DNA of 64,000 bases from Nafulsella turpanensis ZLM-10 (GTDB lineage: Bacteria > Bacteroidota > Bacteroidia > Cytophagales > Cyclobacteriaceae): contig NZ_ANNU01000025.1 of the NCBI RefSeq assembly GCF_000346615.1, positions 49,568 through 113,567 on the forward strand, given 5' to 3'. The notes beneath the pieces are model-generated. The model did no database searches. It saw nothing but the letters and a program-made list of their open reading frames with translations, and was not told the origin of the DNA. Below are positions 26,168-35,409 of this stretch, piece by piece. Numbering within the stretch: position 1 is the stretch's first letter; every line of letters starts with the position of its first letter. The position numbers were made by a program, and so were the translations under genes.

Positions 26168-26183
26168 ATCGCAATATTACGAT
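26168..26183. promoter_or_regulatory. Palindromic ArsR operator
   Basis: ATCGCAATATTACGAT is a 16-base dyad with one mismatched pair (ATCGyAATATTrCGAT), placed 15-30 bases upstream of arsR. The minus-strand half (TAATATTG) differs from a TAnnTTTG box at one position, so operator and -7 region probably overlap. The pattern fits known ArsR/SmtB operators. Confidence 0.75.
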
Positions 26184-26253
26184 GGAAGTGCGAAATACCC
26201 TAGTGGATGCCAGGTAAAAACAAAAAACGATGAGAATGACAGGACAAAAGCTA

Positions 26254-26303
26254 CAAAAAGGAAAACCAGGTTTGCTTATCAGTTTCTGTAACTTTCCTTT
26301 TTG
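26254..26303 (-). terminator. Possible terminator after gene 26310-26744
   Basis: CAAAAAGGAAA (26254-26264) pairs with TTTCCTTTTTG (26293-26303) across a 28-base loop, seven bases beyond the leftward stop. AT-rich and with a long loop, so tentative. Confidence 0.4.
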
Positions 26304-26309
26304 GCTATT

Positions 26310-26744
26310 TTAAGAGGGTTTAAACCAGGAGTTAATCTTGCTTCCGTTTAGAGGACATTCTTCCACTTCCATGGAGACTAAGGAAGTGATTTCTGTGGAA
26401 AAGCATGCTGATGATAAACTTTGAGCGAATAATTGATCCTGACAGTAGCTGTTAATCTCCCCTTCAAATGAGGAAGCGTTGCCCGAGCTGGTTAATTCTA
26501 GCTGAATGAGAGAAGATGCCTTCTTGATCTGAAGAGACAAAAAAGGGTCTCCTTCGGAGGCTTTACCGAACACAGCATGGAACAGACAATGAGAGAGCAC
26601 CTTCCGGAAGTCATCTTCCTCCATAGGCAATTCTTCCAGCTCTTTAATGTTACTGCGGAAAGCCAGATTGTACTTTAAGAAGAGAAGCAGAAGATCGTTT
26701 TGAAGACAGTTAAGTATCTGTTTCGGTTTTGCTTTAACTTTCAT
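26310..26744 (-). CDS. Hypothetical protein, possible degenerate histidine-kinase-like ATPase fragment
   Basis: A 144-residue protein from the ATG at 26744; an upstream TTG at 26765 would overlap the preceding gene. The family is not recognised. The segment LPMEEDDFRKVLSHCLFHAVFG, followed by LQIKKASSLIQLELTSSG, faintly resembles the N-box and following strand of histidine-kinase ATPase domains (the LytS type IPPMLLQPFVENAIKHG), but the asparagine is replaced by histidine and no G-boxes follow. It is cysteine-rich for its size. It starts 13 bases after the preceding T9SS-type gene and is probably co-transcribed with it. Confidence 0.55.
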   Translation of the reverse strand: MKVKAKPKQILNCLQNDLLLLFLKYNLAFRSNIKELEELPMEEDDFRKVLSHCLFHAVFGKASEGDPFLSLQIKKASSLIQLELTSSGNASSFEGEINSYCQDQLFAQSLSSACFSTEITSLVSMEVEECPLNGSKINSWFKPS

Positions 26745-26757
26745 ACCAAAACCGGAA

Positions 26758-27423
26758 TTAGTCAATAATTTGGAGAAGCTTTCCGATTCTAAAGTCCAAT
26801 CCTGTATGAGCTACAATGGTTAACTGGTAATTACCCGGACTGAGTTTTTGCTGCAGGTCCAGTTCACTGGCTGCATGTACACTTGTAATTTCCACTTCTT
26901 TGCTTATGATTCGGCGGCCTGTCTGGTCGGTTACATATACCATTGCTTTAAAGCTTTGCTCTACCCCTTTGAAACTTAAGTTTAAGGTTTCGGCATTTCC
27001 AACAGGCATGGGGTAAAGTACCAGTTCTGGCTTACCACTTCCTTCGAGATAGATGGAAACAACTCTCGAAATATTTGCTTCTCCATTGTAGTCGATTACC
27101 TGGAGGCGGTAGTAAGAAACCCCCTTGTAGGGATTTCTATCAATAAATTTATGATTGGTTTGTGTATTAGAGTAGGAAGCTTCAGTCAAAGCTTCAAAAG
27201 TCAATCCATCGAGACTTCTTTCTACTATAAAATAGTCAGTGGTATCATTAAATTTGGTAGCCCAGCTTAGTTGCACTCCCCTGCCTTTAAGATAGGTTGC
27301 TTCAATTGACTTTATTTCATTCACATTAAGAGCTGAGTTTTGAGCATACAAAGCGGTAGCAGAAAAGATGAATGCAATCAGTGCCGCAATTCCTGTTTTT
27401 TGTATTTCTTTAAAGCTTAGCAT
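26758..27423 (-). CDS. Secreted protein with T9SS-type C-terminal domain
   Basis: A 221-residue protein with a signal peptide (AALIAFIFSATALYAQ), a single fibronectin-III-like domain (about residues 37-125, with VQLSWATKFNDTTDYFIVERS and SYYRLQVIDYNG) and a C-terminal beta domain (LVLYPMPVGNAETLNLSF to the end) resembling the type A sorting domain of the type IX secretion system. It is probably exported and surface-bound or released; no enzymatic motif is seen. Small FnIII plus sorting-domain proteins are common in Cytophagales. Confidence 0.8.
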   Translation of the reverse strand: MLSFKEIQKTGIAALIAFIFSATALYAQNSALNVNEIKSIEATYLKGRGVQLSWATKFNDTTDYFIVERSLDGLTFEALTEASYSNTQTNHKFIDRNPYKGVSYYRLQVIDYNGEANISRVVSIYLEGSGKPELVLYPMPVGNAETLNLSFKGVEQSFKAMVYVTDQTGRRIISKEVEITSVHAASELDLQQKLSPGNYQLTIVAHTGLDFRIGKLLQIID

Positions 27424-27694
27424 AATGTTTCGGATTATTTATGCTAAAGGTAGAAACAGTTAAAGCAGGACGGAATAGAGTAAAAACGTAATTTGTTATT
27501 TAGGAAAACTCCCTATGTTGTAGCGGGCACTTAAAAAGAAAAAGTGGTACAGAGGAAGGTACTTTTTTATTTTCTATAACTAAAAATGAATTACAATAGA
27601 CATTTTCCGATTTCATAGGAATTTTACCTATTTCCTGTTGAACAACATGTAGGTAATAGAAAGTAAATCTAATAATTATAGCAAGCCGCATTAC

Positions 27695-28357
27695 TCATAT
27701 TTCTATTATTTGATGTTTAATGGCATATTTCACCAATTCCACCGTGCCTTTTAATTCTAGTTTTTCCAGAATATGGGAGCGGTGGGCATCGACAGTTCGA
27801 GGACTGATAAATAATTGGTCTGCAATTTCCTTCTTGCTTATTCCAAGGCTGAGCAACTTTACTATTTCCAGCTCTCTTTCAGTAAGCTTTGCTGGTGTAG
27901 CCGCTTTCTCTCCCCTTCCCTCTAATGAGTTTTGTTCGTAATATTTTCTAAATACAAGGTCAGATATACTCTTGCTGAAATAGGGAGTTCCGGAAACAGC
28001 ATTTCGGACAGCACCGGCCAGTTCATTTTTTCTGATATCTTTTAGTACATATCCCTCAGCACCAATTTTAATAATTTCATTTAGGTATTCCTGGGAAACC
28101 TCCATCGAAAGAAACATTATTTTTATTTTCGGCAGCTTACCCCTGATTATCCGGGACGCTTCAATCCCATTGATGCCAGGCAAAATAATATCCATCAGGA
28201 TAATATCGGGCTGAATCAGGTAAGATTTGTTAATAGCTTCTTCCCCATCGGAGGCCTCTCCTACAACTTCAAAATCGGCGCAGCTGGTAAGCATGGTAAT
28301 TATTCCATCCCGAACCAGATTATGGTCATCTACCACAAGAATTTTTATTTTTTCCAT
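27695..28357 (-). CDS. NarL/FixJ-type response regulator
   Basis: A 220-residue regulator. Receiver domain with DD at 10-11 and phospho-acceptor D56 in LMDIILPG. C-terminal LuxR-type helix-turn-helix (LTERELEIVKLLSLGISKKEIADQ, then SPRTVDAHRSHILEKL). Its ATG overlaps the stop of the upstream sensor kinase by one base, so they are translated as a pair. It binds DNA as a phosphorylated dimer; target genes are unknown. Confidence 0.94.
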   Translation of the reverse strand: MEKIKILVVDDHNLVRDGIITMLTSCADFEVVGEASDGEEAINKSYLIQPDIILMDIILPGINGIEASRIIRGKLPKIKIMFLSMEVSQEYLNEIIKIGAEGYVLKDIRKNELAGAVRNAVSGTPYFSKSISDLVFRKYYEQNSLEGRGEKAATPAKLTERELEIVKLLSLGISKKEIADQLFISPRTVDAHRSHILEKLELKGTVELVKYAIKHQIIEI

Positions 28358-30519
28358 TACAGTTCTTTTTTTTCTGTTAAAGTGGATTCTATCGGAATGT
28401 TAACAATGAGGGAGGTGCCTTTCCCTTCTTCTGAGTAAATCTGAAAGCGTCCTCCTAAAAGCTTTACCCGCTCTTCCATATTTTTTAAACCATTTCCATC
28501 TGCACCTTCTTCTAAAATACCTTTTCCGTTATCTTCCACCTTTAATTCAATAAAATTTCTTCCCTGGAAAACCTGAAGATGCGCTTCAGAAGCCTGGGCG
28601 TGTTTAATTATATTTTGGGTAGCTTCCTGTGCCACCCGGTATAAAGCATTAACAATTTTATGATTGATTTCCTGCTCTCCCCCTATGTACCGGAATTTTA
28701 GGTCAATGGCTGTTAATCGCTTCACCTGATCACACATTTGTCTCAGGGAGCTTTCGAGCCCCATGGTAGCCACACTGCGGGGAGCCAGGTTTTTGGAGAT
28801 GGATCGGGCTTCTTCTAGTGCCTGTTCCAGCATTCCTTCTAAATATTGTAATTTAAAATGGTTTTCCTCCTCAATAAGGGGCTCAAGGCTTACCAGCTTA
28901 TATTTAATAGCTATCAGCATTTGTCCAATTCCGTCATGGATATCTCTGGCCACTCGTTTGCGCTCTTCCTGTTGTCCTTCTTTTCGAGCTTCCTCTGCCA
29001 ACTGGCGAGTGGTAACATCATTTAGCAAAATAAGAATGGAATTAAGCTGGTTATCCTCTCCGCTTATACCGGACATAAAAACTTCGCAGTGGACAACAGT
29101 CCTTTTCCGTGTCCATAGTTTTACATTATTATTCTTATAACTGAAACTGGTTTGTTTGATTTTCTGGTCAAGCCCCTGAGAACCCTGCTCTTCTCCTTCC
29201 GGAAAAATGGGAAGGGTCAATAGCTTTTTCCCTACCACTTCGGCCGCTTCCCAGCCAAAAATCACCTCCGCACGTTTTGACCAGTGGCTTACTTCAAGTT
29301 CGCTATTAAGTTGAATGATGGCCAGCGGAGAATTTTCCAAATGCAGGCTGAGTATTTGGTTAGCTCTATGCAGTTGTTCTTCTGTTTGGCGTTGTTGAGT
29401 TATATCCTGTACAGTGCATACAACATGGATCACCCTTCCTGCTTCATCCACTTTTGGCTTTCCATTTATTTTTATATATTTCCGCTTTCCACTAGCTAAA
29501 ACCACTCCATGGCTCATGGCAGCTTCTGTTAAAATCCCTTCCCGTAATTGCTGAAGGAGAGAAAGTAGTTCTCTTTTTTCTTCTTCATCCTGTATAAAAG
29601 AAAGATAAACATCCAGCGTTTGCTGGTTCTGCCCCAAAGGCAACTCCAGTATCTGCAGGAGGCCATCTGACCAGCGGGTTTTATTATCGTTAGAATTAAT
29701 GAGGTAACTTCCGAGCAGGGCCATACTTTGCGCTTCAGAGAGTTGCTCCTTATGGACCAGTATGTCTTGGATATTCTTTTTTTCTTCTGAAATATCCCTG
29801 AAGATTACCTGAACGGCATGTTTTCCTGAATAAGGAAAAGGGTGATAAGTAGCTTGTACCAAAGTTTCTGAACCATCCAAGCAAATCAGCCTATGCTCAA
29901 ATGGGTCAGTTTGTTCATTTGCCAAAATATCTTCCAAATCTTTTTCTACCCTATCACTATTAAGGCTAGAGACAAAGCTAAGGGGGGAACGCCCAAGAAT
30001 CTGCCTTTCGTTTTCTGCCTTTAATAATTGTGTGGCTTTCGGGTTAACAAAAAGGATTTCCTCTGTAGTGAAAACAACAATAGGAAGTGGAGCATTCTTA
30101 ATAAGATTGATGTACCGTTTTTCTGCATCATTTAAATCTTTTCCCAAATTGTATTGCTCCGTTTCTGGACGAATCATTATCAGGCCTCCCATAACCTGTT
30201 GCTGGTTATCATAAACCGGGGTGAAGGTAGCCGAGAAATAACTCATGCGGCCAGTAATAGGAAAGAAGAGAGATTGCTTTTGCAGAGAGAATTCCCCCCC
30301 TTCCAACACTTTTCGGCAGGTAGCCTCAAATTCGGTTTTAAGAAGAAAAGGGAAAGTTTCCATCGCTTTCTTACCCAAACACTCTTTTTTCCTATATCCG
30401 CTCATTTTTTCCATTGCCGGATTAAAGAGGGTACATCGAAGTTCATGGTCGAACATTAGTACACCATCATTGCAGTTTTCCAGTACAAAATCTGAAACTT
30501 TGGATACTTCCAGGCTCAT
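28357..30519 (-). CDS. Multi-PAS histidine kinase, NarX/HisKA_3 type
   Basis: A 720-residue kinase without transmembrane segments. Four PAS-like domains (about residues 8-125, 135-250, 262-380 and 385-505) are followed by HisKA_3 (RKRVARDIHDGIGQML, phospho-accepting histidine in DIHDG) and HATPase_c (ALYRVAQEATQNIIKHA, then DNGKGI and NGLKNMEER). It pairs with the NarL-type regulator overlapping its stop codon. The PAS domains suggest cytosolic sensing; the signal is unknown. Confidence 0.92.
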   Translation of the reverse strand: MSLEVSKVSDFVLENCNDGVLMFDHELRCTLFNPAMEKMSGYRKKECLGKKAMETFPFLLKTEFEATCRKVLEGGEFSLQKQSLFFPITGRMSYFSATFTPVYDNQQQVMGGLIMIRPETEQYNLGKDLNDAEKRYINLIKNAPLPIVVFTTEEILFVNPKATQLLKAENERQILGRSPLSFVSSLNSDRVEKDLEDILANEQTDPFEHRLICLDGSETLVQATYHPFPYSGKHAVQVIFRDISEEKKNIQDILVHKEQLSEAQSMALLGSYLINSNDNKTRWSDGLLQILELPLGQNQQTLDVYLSFIQDEEEKRELLSLLQQLREGILTEAAMSHGVVLASGKRKYIKINGKPKVDEAGRVIHVVCTVQDITQQRQTEEQLHRANQILSLHLENSPLAIIQLNSELEVSHWSKRAEVIFGWEAAEVVGKKLLTLPIFPEGEEQGSQGLDQKIKQTSFSYKNNNVKLWTRKRTVVHCEVFMSGISGEDNQLNSILILLNDVTTRQLAEEARKEGQQEERKRVARDIHDGIGQMLIAIKYKLVSLEPLIEEENHFKLQYLEGMLEQALEEARSISKNLAPRSVATMGLESSLRQMCDQVKRLTAIDLKFRYIGGEQEINHKIVNALYRVAQEATQNIIKHAQASEAHLQVFQGRNFIELKVEDNGKGILEEGADGNGLKNMEERVKLLGGRFQIYSEEGKGTSLIVNIPIESTLTEKKEL

Positions 30520-30692
30520 AAACAGCTTTTTAACTCTACATGAAGGTAAGGAAGAATACGGTGCCTGCTACTTTTATTTAGGAATTTATCTTACATAGGT
30601 AGGCTCGCAAAAACAGGGACTCACTTTTTAAAAACTGTAAAGCTCTGAAAAGCAGATTGATGGGGTGGAGTGTTTGAAAATTAGAAGATGAG

Positions 30693-33065
30693 TTACCAGT
30701 TTCCTACCACTTTAAGATTAAAAAAACGGCTAGAAAGGGTATTCGGTACCGCATACTGGTTGTTATTAAAATCACTGATCCAGGTGTAGGAGATAATATT
30801 GTTGTTCCCGAGGAGGTTGAGGATCTCCAGTCCCAGCCACAGGTTATCGAGGCCCAAGGTGGATATATTGGCTATTTTAGAGAAACCGATATCTACCCGC
30901 CGGTAGGAACGTGAGCGTAGCAAATTCCTGTATTCGATGTTTTGTGGAGGGCCAAAAGGCAGGCCTGTTCCATATAATAGTTTTAGGTATACCCGGAGGC
31001 TGGGGTCGTTAGGGATATGGTCCTGAAAGAAAATTCCAAGATTAACTAACTGATCAGAAGGTCGGGCTATGTAGCCTTTGGTGGCGCCAGGTATATCTTC
31101 TTCAGTTTTCAGCAACCCAAGGCTAAACCAGGATTCAGCCCCTCGAACAAACTCGCCACTCAACCGCAAGTCAGCCCCAGTTGCATAAGCCTCACTTTCA
31201 TTATTGGCAAAATAACGGATTCGTACATTTTCTACACTATAGGCATTTACATCCCAGAGCTTTTTATAATAAACCTCAGACACAAAATTAAAAACCCTGT
31301 CCCACATCCGAAAATTTAAATCGCTACCGGCGATGAGGTGCATAGATTGCTGAGCCAGCACACCAGCTACAATCCCGCCCTTCCTGTCCCTGTACTCACG
31401 ATAAAGTGGTGGCTGATGATACAAACCGGCAGCAGCTGTAAAAACAATGTCCATTAGCCAGTCTGGCCGGTAGCTGTACTGAGCCCGGGGACTTAGCAGC
31501 CACTGCTGGTTCAGGTCGAAATAATGCAGGCGAAGGCCATAGTGGAGGGTATGATTTCCCAACCCAAAGCTGCTGGTATTTTGTACATAAGCTTCCAGCC
31601 GCTGGTTTTGCAGGGTAATATCGTTAGAGATGAGTCGATCCGTTTTAATTTTTACAAAATCAGCAGAATCTGCAAACTCCCACTCCCGCAGGCGATCGTC
31701 GATATTCTCAAGACTGTACTGCAGCCCAAACTCCAGTAGCTGCCCCGGTGCGAAGCGCCATTCATTCCGGCTTTGCAGGTTTAGAATTCTGGCCTTAAAG
31801 CTGTTACGGATATTGAGGTAGTCGGTTCCTACTCCTAAAACGCGGAGGCATTCATTATAGGTGTCTGAACTGGGGTTCTTATCAATATTACAGAGATAAT
31901 ATCCCCCCTCTACTTCCACATATTCCCGTTCAGTGGTGTAGAGATAGGAGGCAATCCAGCTGGTTTTGAGGTGGCGATTCCAGCGGGTACTTAGCTTCAC
32001 CGCATTTTGCCACATATCGTAATTTAATAGTTCTCTCCCTTCGAAGCCAACATTTAGCTGGAAAGCCTGCTGAAGCGTGCCAAAGCTGGTCTGGCGGCTC
32101 TGGGGCTCCACTAGGTAGCGGTTACGGGCATAGCTGAGCAGGAGGTCAAGAGATGTATTCTCACTGATACGATAAGTAAGGAAGGACTGCAAATCGGTAA
32201 AGCGGGGAAGGTATTCTCCTTCAGTATCAAGTGTATTGAGCAGGTATTGGGCGCTTTTATGGCGTACTCCTGCAAGGTAGGTAAACCTTCCATCTTCTGA
32301 AGCACCTTCTATATGAGCGGCACCACCCAGTAAGCCTGCCGTTACCGTTGCTGCAACAGAATCAGGCTCTTTATACCTGATGCTGAGAACTGAAGATAGC
32401 TTATCGCCCCATTTTGCCTGCCAACCGCCAGATGAAAAGTGCAATTGTTCCACCAAAGCCGGATTAACAAAGCTTAAGCCTTCCTGCTGCCCTGCCCTTA
32501 CCAGAAAAGGCCTGTAAATGGGAATTTCATTTACATACACCAGGTTTTCATCGAAATTCCCTCCCCGCACTGAATAAGCCGAGGATAGTTCATTGTTTTG
32601 CCTGACCCCAGGTAGGGTAGCCAGGGTGGCACTGATATCCCCAAAGGGGGACGTGAGATGAGTTATTTGTTTAGGTTCAATCCGGCTGATGCTGCTTTGA
32701 TCCCGAAGGACCTCTGCCCTGTTTTCGTTTACCGCTACTTCGTCCAGATATTGAGTTTGCGGCTCCAGCGGCACCGCCAAGAAGAGGCTTTGCCCTGGTT
32801 TCAAGGCTATCTTTTTTTCAAAGGTACGGTAGCCAACAAAGGAAATTTTAAGCAGAAAACTATCCGTGGCAGGAACAGTGAGGCTAAAGAAACCCTCCTT
32901 ATTGGTAGTGGTACTTTTTTGTAGAGAAGGGATAGTAACAGAAGCCCCTTCCAGTACCTGTTGCCCTTCCCCGCTTACCTTTCCCTGCACCACTCCCTCC
33001 TGCGCCTTTGCTAAGCCGCAGTAAAATAAAGTTAGGAACAGAAGGAAGATACTTTTCTTGCGCAA
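30693..33065 (-). CDS. TonB-dependent receptor (outer membrane)
   Basis: A 790-residue protein with a signal peptide (KSIFLLFLTLFYCGLAKAQ), a CarboxypepD_reg-like domain (about 25-105: VVQGKVSGEGQQVLEGASV), a plug domain (about 120-225: FGDISATLATLPGVRQNNELSSAYSVRGG shortened to its core VRGGNFDENLVYVNEIPIYRP) and a C-terminal beta-barrel ending in an aromatic residue (VVGNW). The start is TTG, supported by the complete signal peptide. It imports a substrate across the outer membrane using TonB energy, or acts as a non-SusC-type receptor; no SusD partner is present. It lies two bases after rpe at the end of the mnmA-led operon. Confidence 0.9.
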   Translation of the reverse strand: MRKKSIFLLFLTLFYCGLAKAQEGVVQGKVSGEGQQVLEGASVTIPSLQKSTTTNKEGFFSLTVPATDSFLLKISFVGYRTFEKKIALKPGQSLFLAVPLEPQTQYLDEVAVNENRAEVLRDQSSISRIEPKQITHLTSPFGDISATLATLPGVRQNNELSSAYSVRGGNFDENLVYVNEIPIYRPFLVRAGQQEGLSFVNPALVEQLHFSSGGWQAKWGDKLSSVLSIRYKEPDSVAATVTAGLLGGAAHIEGASEDGRFTYLAGVRHKSAQYLLNTLDTEGEYLPRFTDLQSFLTYRISENTSLDLLLSYARNRYLVEPQSRQTSFGTLQQAFQLNVGFEGRELLNYDMWQNAVKLSTRWNRHLKTSWIASYLYTTEREYVEVEGGYYLCNIDKNPSSDTYNECLRVLGVGTDYLNIRNSFKARILNLQSRNEWRFAPGQLLEFGLQYSLENIDDRLREWEFADSADFVKIKTDRLISNDITLQNQRLEAYVQNTSSFGLGNHTLHYGLRLHYFDLNQQWLLSPRAQYSYRPDWLMDIVFTAAAGLYHQPPLYREYRDRKGGIVAGVLAQQSMHLIAGSDLNFRMWDRVFNFVSEVYYKKLWDVNAYSVENVRIRYFANNESEAYATGADLRLSGEFVRGAESWFSLGLLKTEEDIPGATKGYIARPSDQLVNLGIFFQDHIPNDPSLRVYLKLLYGTGLPFGPPQNIEYRNLLRSRSYRRVDIGFSKIANISTLGLDNLWLGLEILNLLGNNNIISYTWISDFNNNQYAVPNTLSSRFFNLKVVGNW

Positions 33066-33067
33066 GC

Positions 33068-33736
33068 TTACACGTTTTTTTCGTCGGTGGTTTGTTTTAG
33101 TCCGGCAATTGTCTGTAGTGGATTCTCAGCATTAAAAACAAAGCTTCCGGCTACCAGCACATCTGCTCCGCTAGCCATCAATTTTCCGGCATTGGCGGTG
33201 CTTACCCCTCCATCAATTTCAATGAGGGTTTGTGCACCTTTTGCCTGAATGATATCTCGCAGCTCCCGCACCTTGTGGTAGGTATTTTCGATGAACTTTT
33301 GCCCCCCGAAGCCTGGATTAACGGACATTACACAAACCAAATCAATTTCATTTATCACATCGCTTAATAAACCCACAGGGGTATGCGGATTAATGGCTAC
33401 ACCAGTCTTACAGCCGAGCTCCTTTATTTGCTGAAGGGTTCGGTGCAAATGTTGGCAGGCTTCGTAATGGACAGAAATAATTTCAGCCCCAGCTTTTTTA
33501 AAGGCCTCAAGGTATTTCTCCGGGCGTTCTATCATCAGGTGCACATCCAGGGGCTTTTGAGCATATCGATGGATGGCTTCTGTAACAGGTATCCCAAAGG
33601 AGATATTAGGAACGAAGGCACCGTCCATGATATCAACATGTATCCAGTCGGCTTCGCTTTGGTTAAGCATTTCAACTTCTTTTTGCAGGTTGGCAAAATC
33701 AGCTGCCAGTATAGATGGGGCAATAATAGGTTTCAT
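33068..33736 (-). CDS. rpe: Ribulose-phosphate 3-epimerase
   Basis: A 222-residue TIM-barrel enzyme with family motifs: IIAPSILAADFANL at the N-terminus, WIHVDIMDGAFVPNISFG, DVHLMIERPE, VNPGFGGQKF and EIDGGVS. It interconverts ribulose-5-phosphate and xylulose-5-phosphate in the pentose phosphate pathway, in the cytosol. It sits between the secreted subtilisin (57-base gap) and the TonB-dependent receptor (two-base gap). That placement probably reflects operon packing rather than shared function. Confidence 0.95.
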   Translation of the reverse strand: MKPIIAPSILAADFANLQKEVEMLNQSEADWIHVDIMDGAFVPNISFGIPVTEAIHRYAQKPLDVHLMIERPEKYLEAFKKAGAEIISVHYEACQHLHRTLQQIKELGCKTGVAINPHTPVGLLSDVINEIDLVCVMSVNPGFGGQKFIENTYHKVRELRDIIQAKGAQTLIEIDGGVSTANAGKLMASGADVLVAGSFVFNAENPLQTIAGLKQTTDEKNV

Positions 33737-33793
33737 CTTTCAAAGATAACAGAAAATGGGAGCTAATTAACCTCTTTAAAGGTTTCCTGAGTC

Positions 33794-35407
33794 TCAGTAT
33801 TTGATAATTTTATGGACTGTAAAACTGGACCCGTTGTAAATATGCAAAAAATACAAACCGGCAGAAAGAGCTGGCAGTTGCATTTTAAGAATTCCCGCAT
33901 GCTGAGAAGCTTCCAATAACATTCCTCCCGCTATTTGCTGGCCGGAAACTGTAAATAAACTTGCCTCCACCGGTAAACCGGAAATTCGGTTAGTTTTAAT
34001 ATTCAGATGGCTTTGGCCGGACACCGGGTTAGGATAGACCATCAGCTCTTCTTCTTCCGGAAATGATTGCACCGGCAGAATTACCGACTGCAACCTGGAG
34101 AAATTAGGCACCCCATAGCCTGCAGATTCATCGGGATTCCTTGCCTGGCTTCCCGATTCAAGGATGACTTCCCGTAATTCCAGGTTGGTTAACTCAGGAT
34201 AAGCCTGCCAAACTGCTGCTGCCAGTCCTGCAATTTGTGGAGCGGCAAAAGAAGTGCCATTGCCCGTTGTAAACCCACCGGCCTGATCTGCTACAATGGT
34301 CTGTACCCCCAGGGCCACCACATCGGGTTTAATACGTCCGTCGGCAGAGGGGCCAACGGAGCTAAAGCTGGCTACTTCTCCCTGTGGGGTAGTGGCTCCA
34401 ACAGCCAGAATGTTAATGGCATCTGCAGGTGTGGTAATATACCGCCACGGGTCATTTCCTGAATTTCCGGCGCTGCTCACAACCAGTATTCCTTTTTGAG
34501 TGGCAATAGAGGCGGCAAGGCCGGCCACCGTTGTCACCCCATCCAGCTCCTCGTAGGTATGATTCATAGTTGAATCATCGAAAATGCTGTAGCCTAAAGA
34601 AGAAGTAATAATATCGGCACCGGCACTATCGGCCCATTCGGCGGCAAATAGCCAGTTATATTCTTCCACCATGTATTCAGTGGCTACTTCCTCCGTTACA
34701 GCCAGCATAAAGGAAGCAAGGGGGGCTGTACCTATAAACGCTGCCGAATCAATGGCGGCAATGGTAGAAAGGGCTTTTGTGCCATGGGCACTGTAGCGGA
34801 AAACATCTTCCGTTGCGGTGGTATAATCGTAGGTAGCCAGGAGCAGTTCTTCCTCAAATAAATGGCTAAAGTAGGGTAACCTATTAGTTGCCGTAAATCC
34901 TCCATCAAAGACGGCAATAATTTTTCCCTGACCTGTATACCCTGCCTCCTGCAGTTCAGGAATGCCCAGAAGGGTATTTTGCTGATTCTCCGGAGGTGTT
35001 TTCTTCTGGTTTTTAAAAGAAACCTGCCATCTTCCCTTTATCAAATCGGAAGTGGGGGCTACATATACCACCTCTTCTACCATGGGCAATGATTTAATGT
35101 CAGGAATCACCGTATCTTCTGCCTCTACCAGAATGGCATTAAACCAGCGCGACTGGTAAAAAACAGTGGCACCTGTGGAGGCAACCGCTTCTATATAGGC
35201 CTGGCTTACCGGCAGGTCATCGGGAGAAATGGTGATTTGCTGAGCTGCCCTGCGAGCTAAAGCACGGGGCGAAAGAAACTCTTCTGGTCTGTCGAGGGAG
35301 TAGGAATTATTTTCTTTATCTCTGAAGTAAACAACATAACGGTCAACCTCCTGCGCTGCTAAGGCAGAGGAAAAAAGAAGCGTAAAAACAATTAAAAAAT
35401 AGCGCAT
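33794..35407 (-). CDS. Secreted subtilisin-like (S8) serine protease with T9SS sorting domain
   Basis: A 537-residue protein with a signal peptide (FLIVFTLLFSSALAAQ), an inhibitor-like propeptide region (about 20-130) and an S8 catalytic domain. The catalytic triad is D168 in AVFDGG, H208 in SAHGT and S386 in GTSFAAP, with the oxyanion-hole N315 in SSAGNSG. A type A T9SS sorting domain (about 460-537) starts LMVYPNPVSG and ends HKIIKY. It should be exported by the type IX secretion system to the cell surface or medium as a degradative protease. It follows a lipoprotein gene by two bases in the mnmA-led operon. Confidence 0.93.
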   Translation of the reverse strand: MRYFLIVFTLLFSSALAAQEVDRYVVYFRDKENNSYSLDRPEEFLSPRALARRAAQQITISPDDLPVSQAYIEAVASTGATVFYQSRWFNAILVEAEDTVIPDIKSLPMVEEVVYVAPTSDLIKGRWQVSFKNQKKTPPENQQNTLLGIPELQEAGYTGQGKIIAVFDGGFTATNRLPYFSHLFEEELLLATYDYTTATEDVFRYSAHGTKALSTIAAIDSAAFIGTAPLASFMLAVTEEVATEYMVEEYNWLFAAEWADSAGADIITSSLGYSIFDDSTMNHTYEELDGVTTVAGLAASIATQKGILVVSSAGNSGNDPWRYITTPADAINILAVGATTPQGEVASFSSVGPSADGRIKPDVVALGVQTIVADQAGGFTTGNGTSFAAPQIAGLAAAVWQAYPELTNLELREVILESGSQARNPDESAGYGVPNFSRLQSVILPVQSFPEEEELMVYPNPVSGQSHLNIKTNRISGLPVEASLFTVSGQQIAGGMLLEASQHAGILKMQLPALSAGLYFLHIYNGSSFTVHKIIKY

Positions 35408-35409
35408 GT

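Noticed and set aside
27500..27691. 63-codon minus-strand frame between the T9SS-type gene and the NarL regulator
   Set aside because: Low-complexity, no leader and no recognisable relative.
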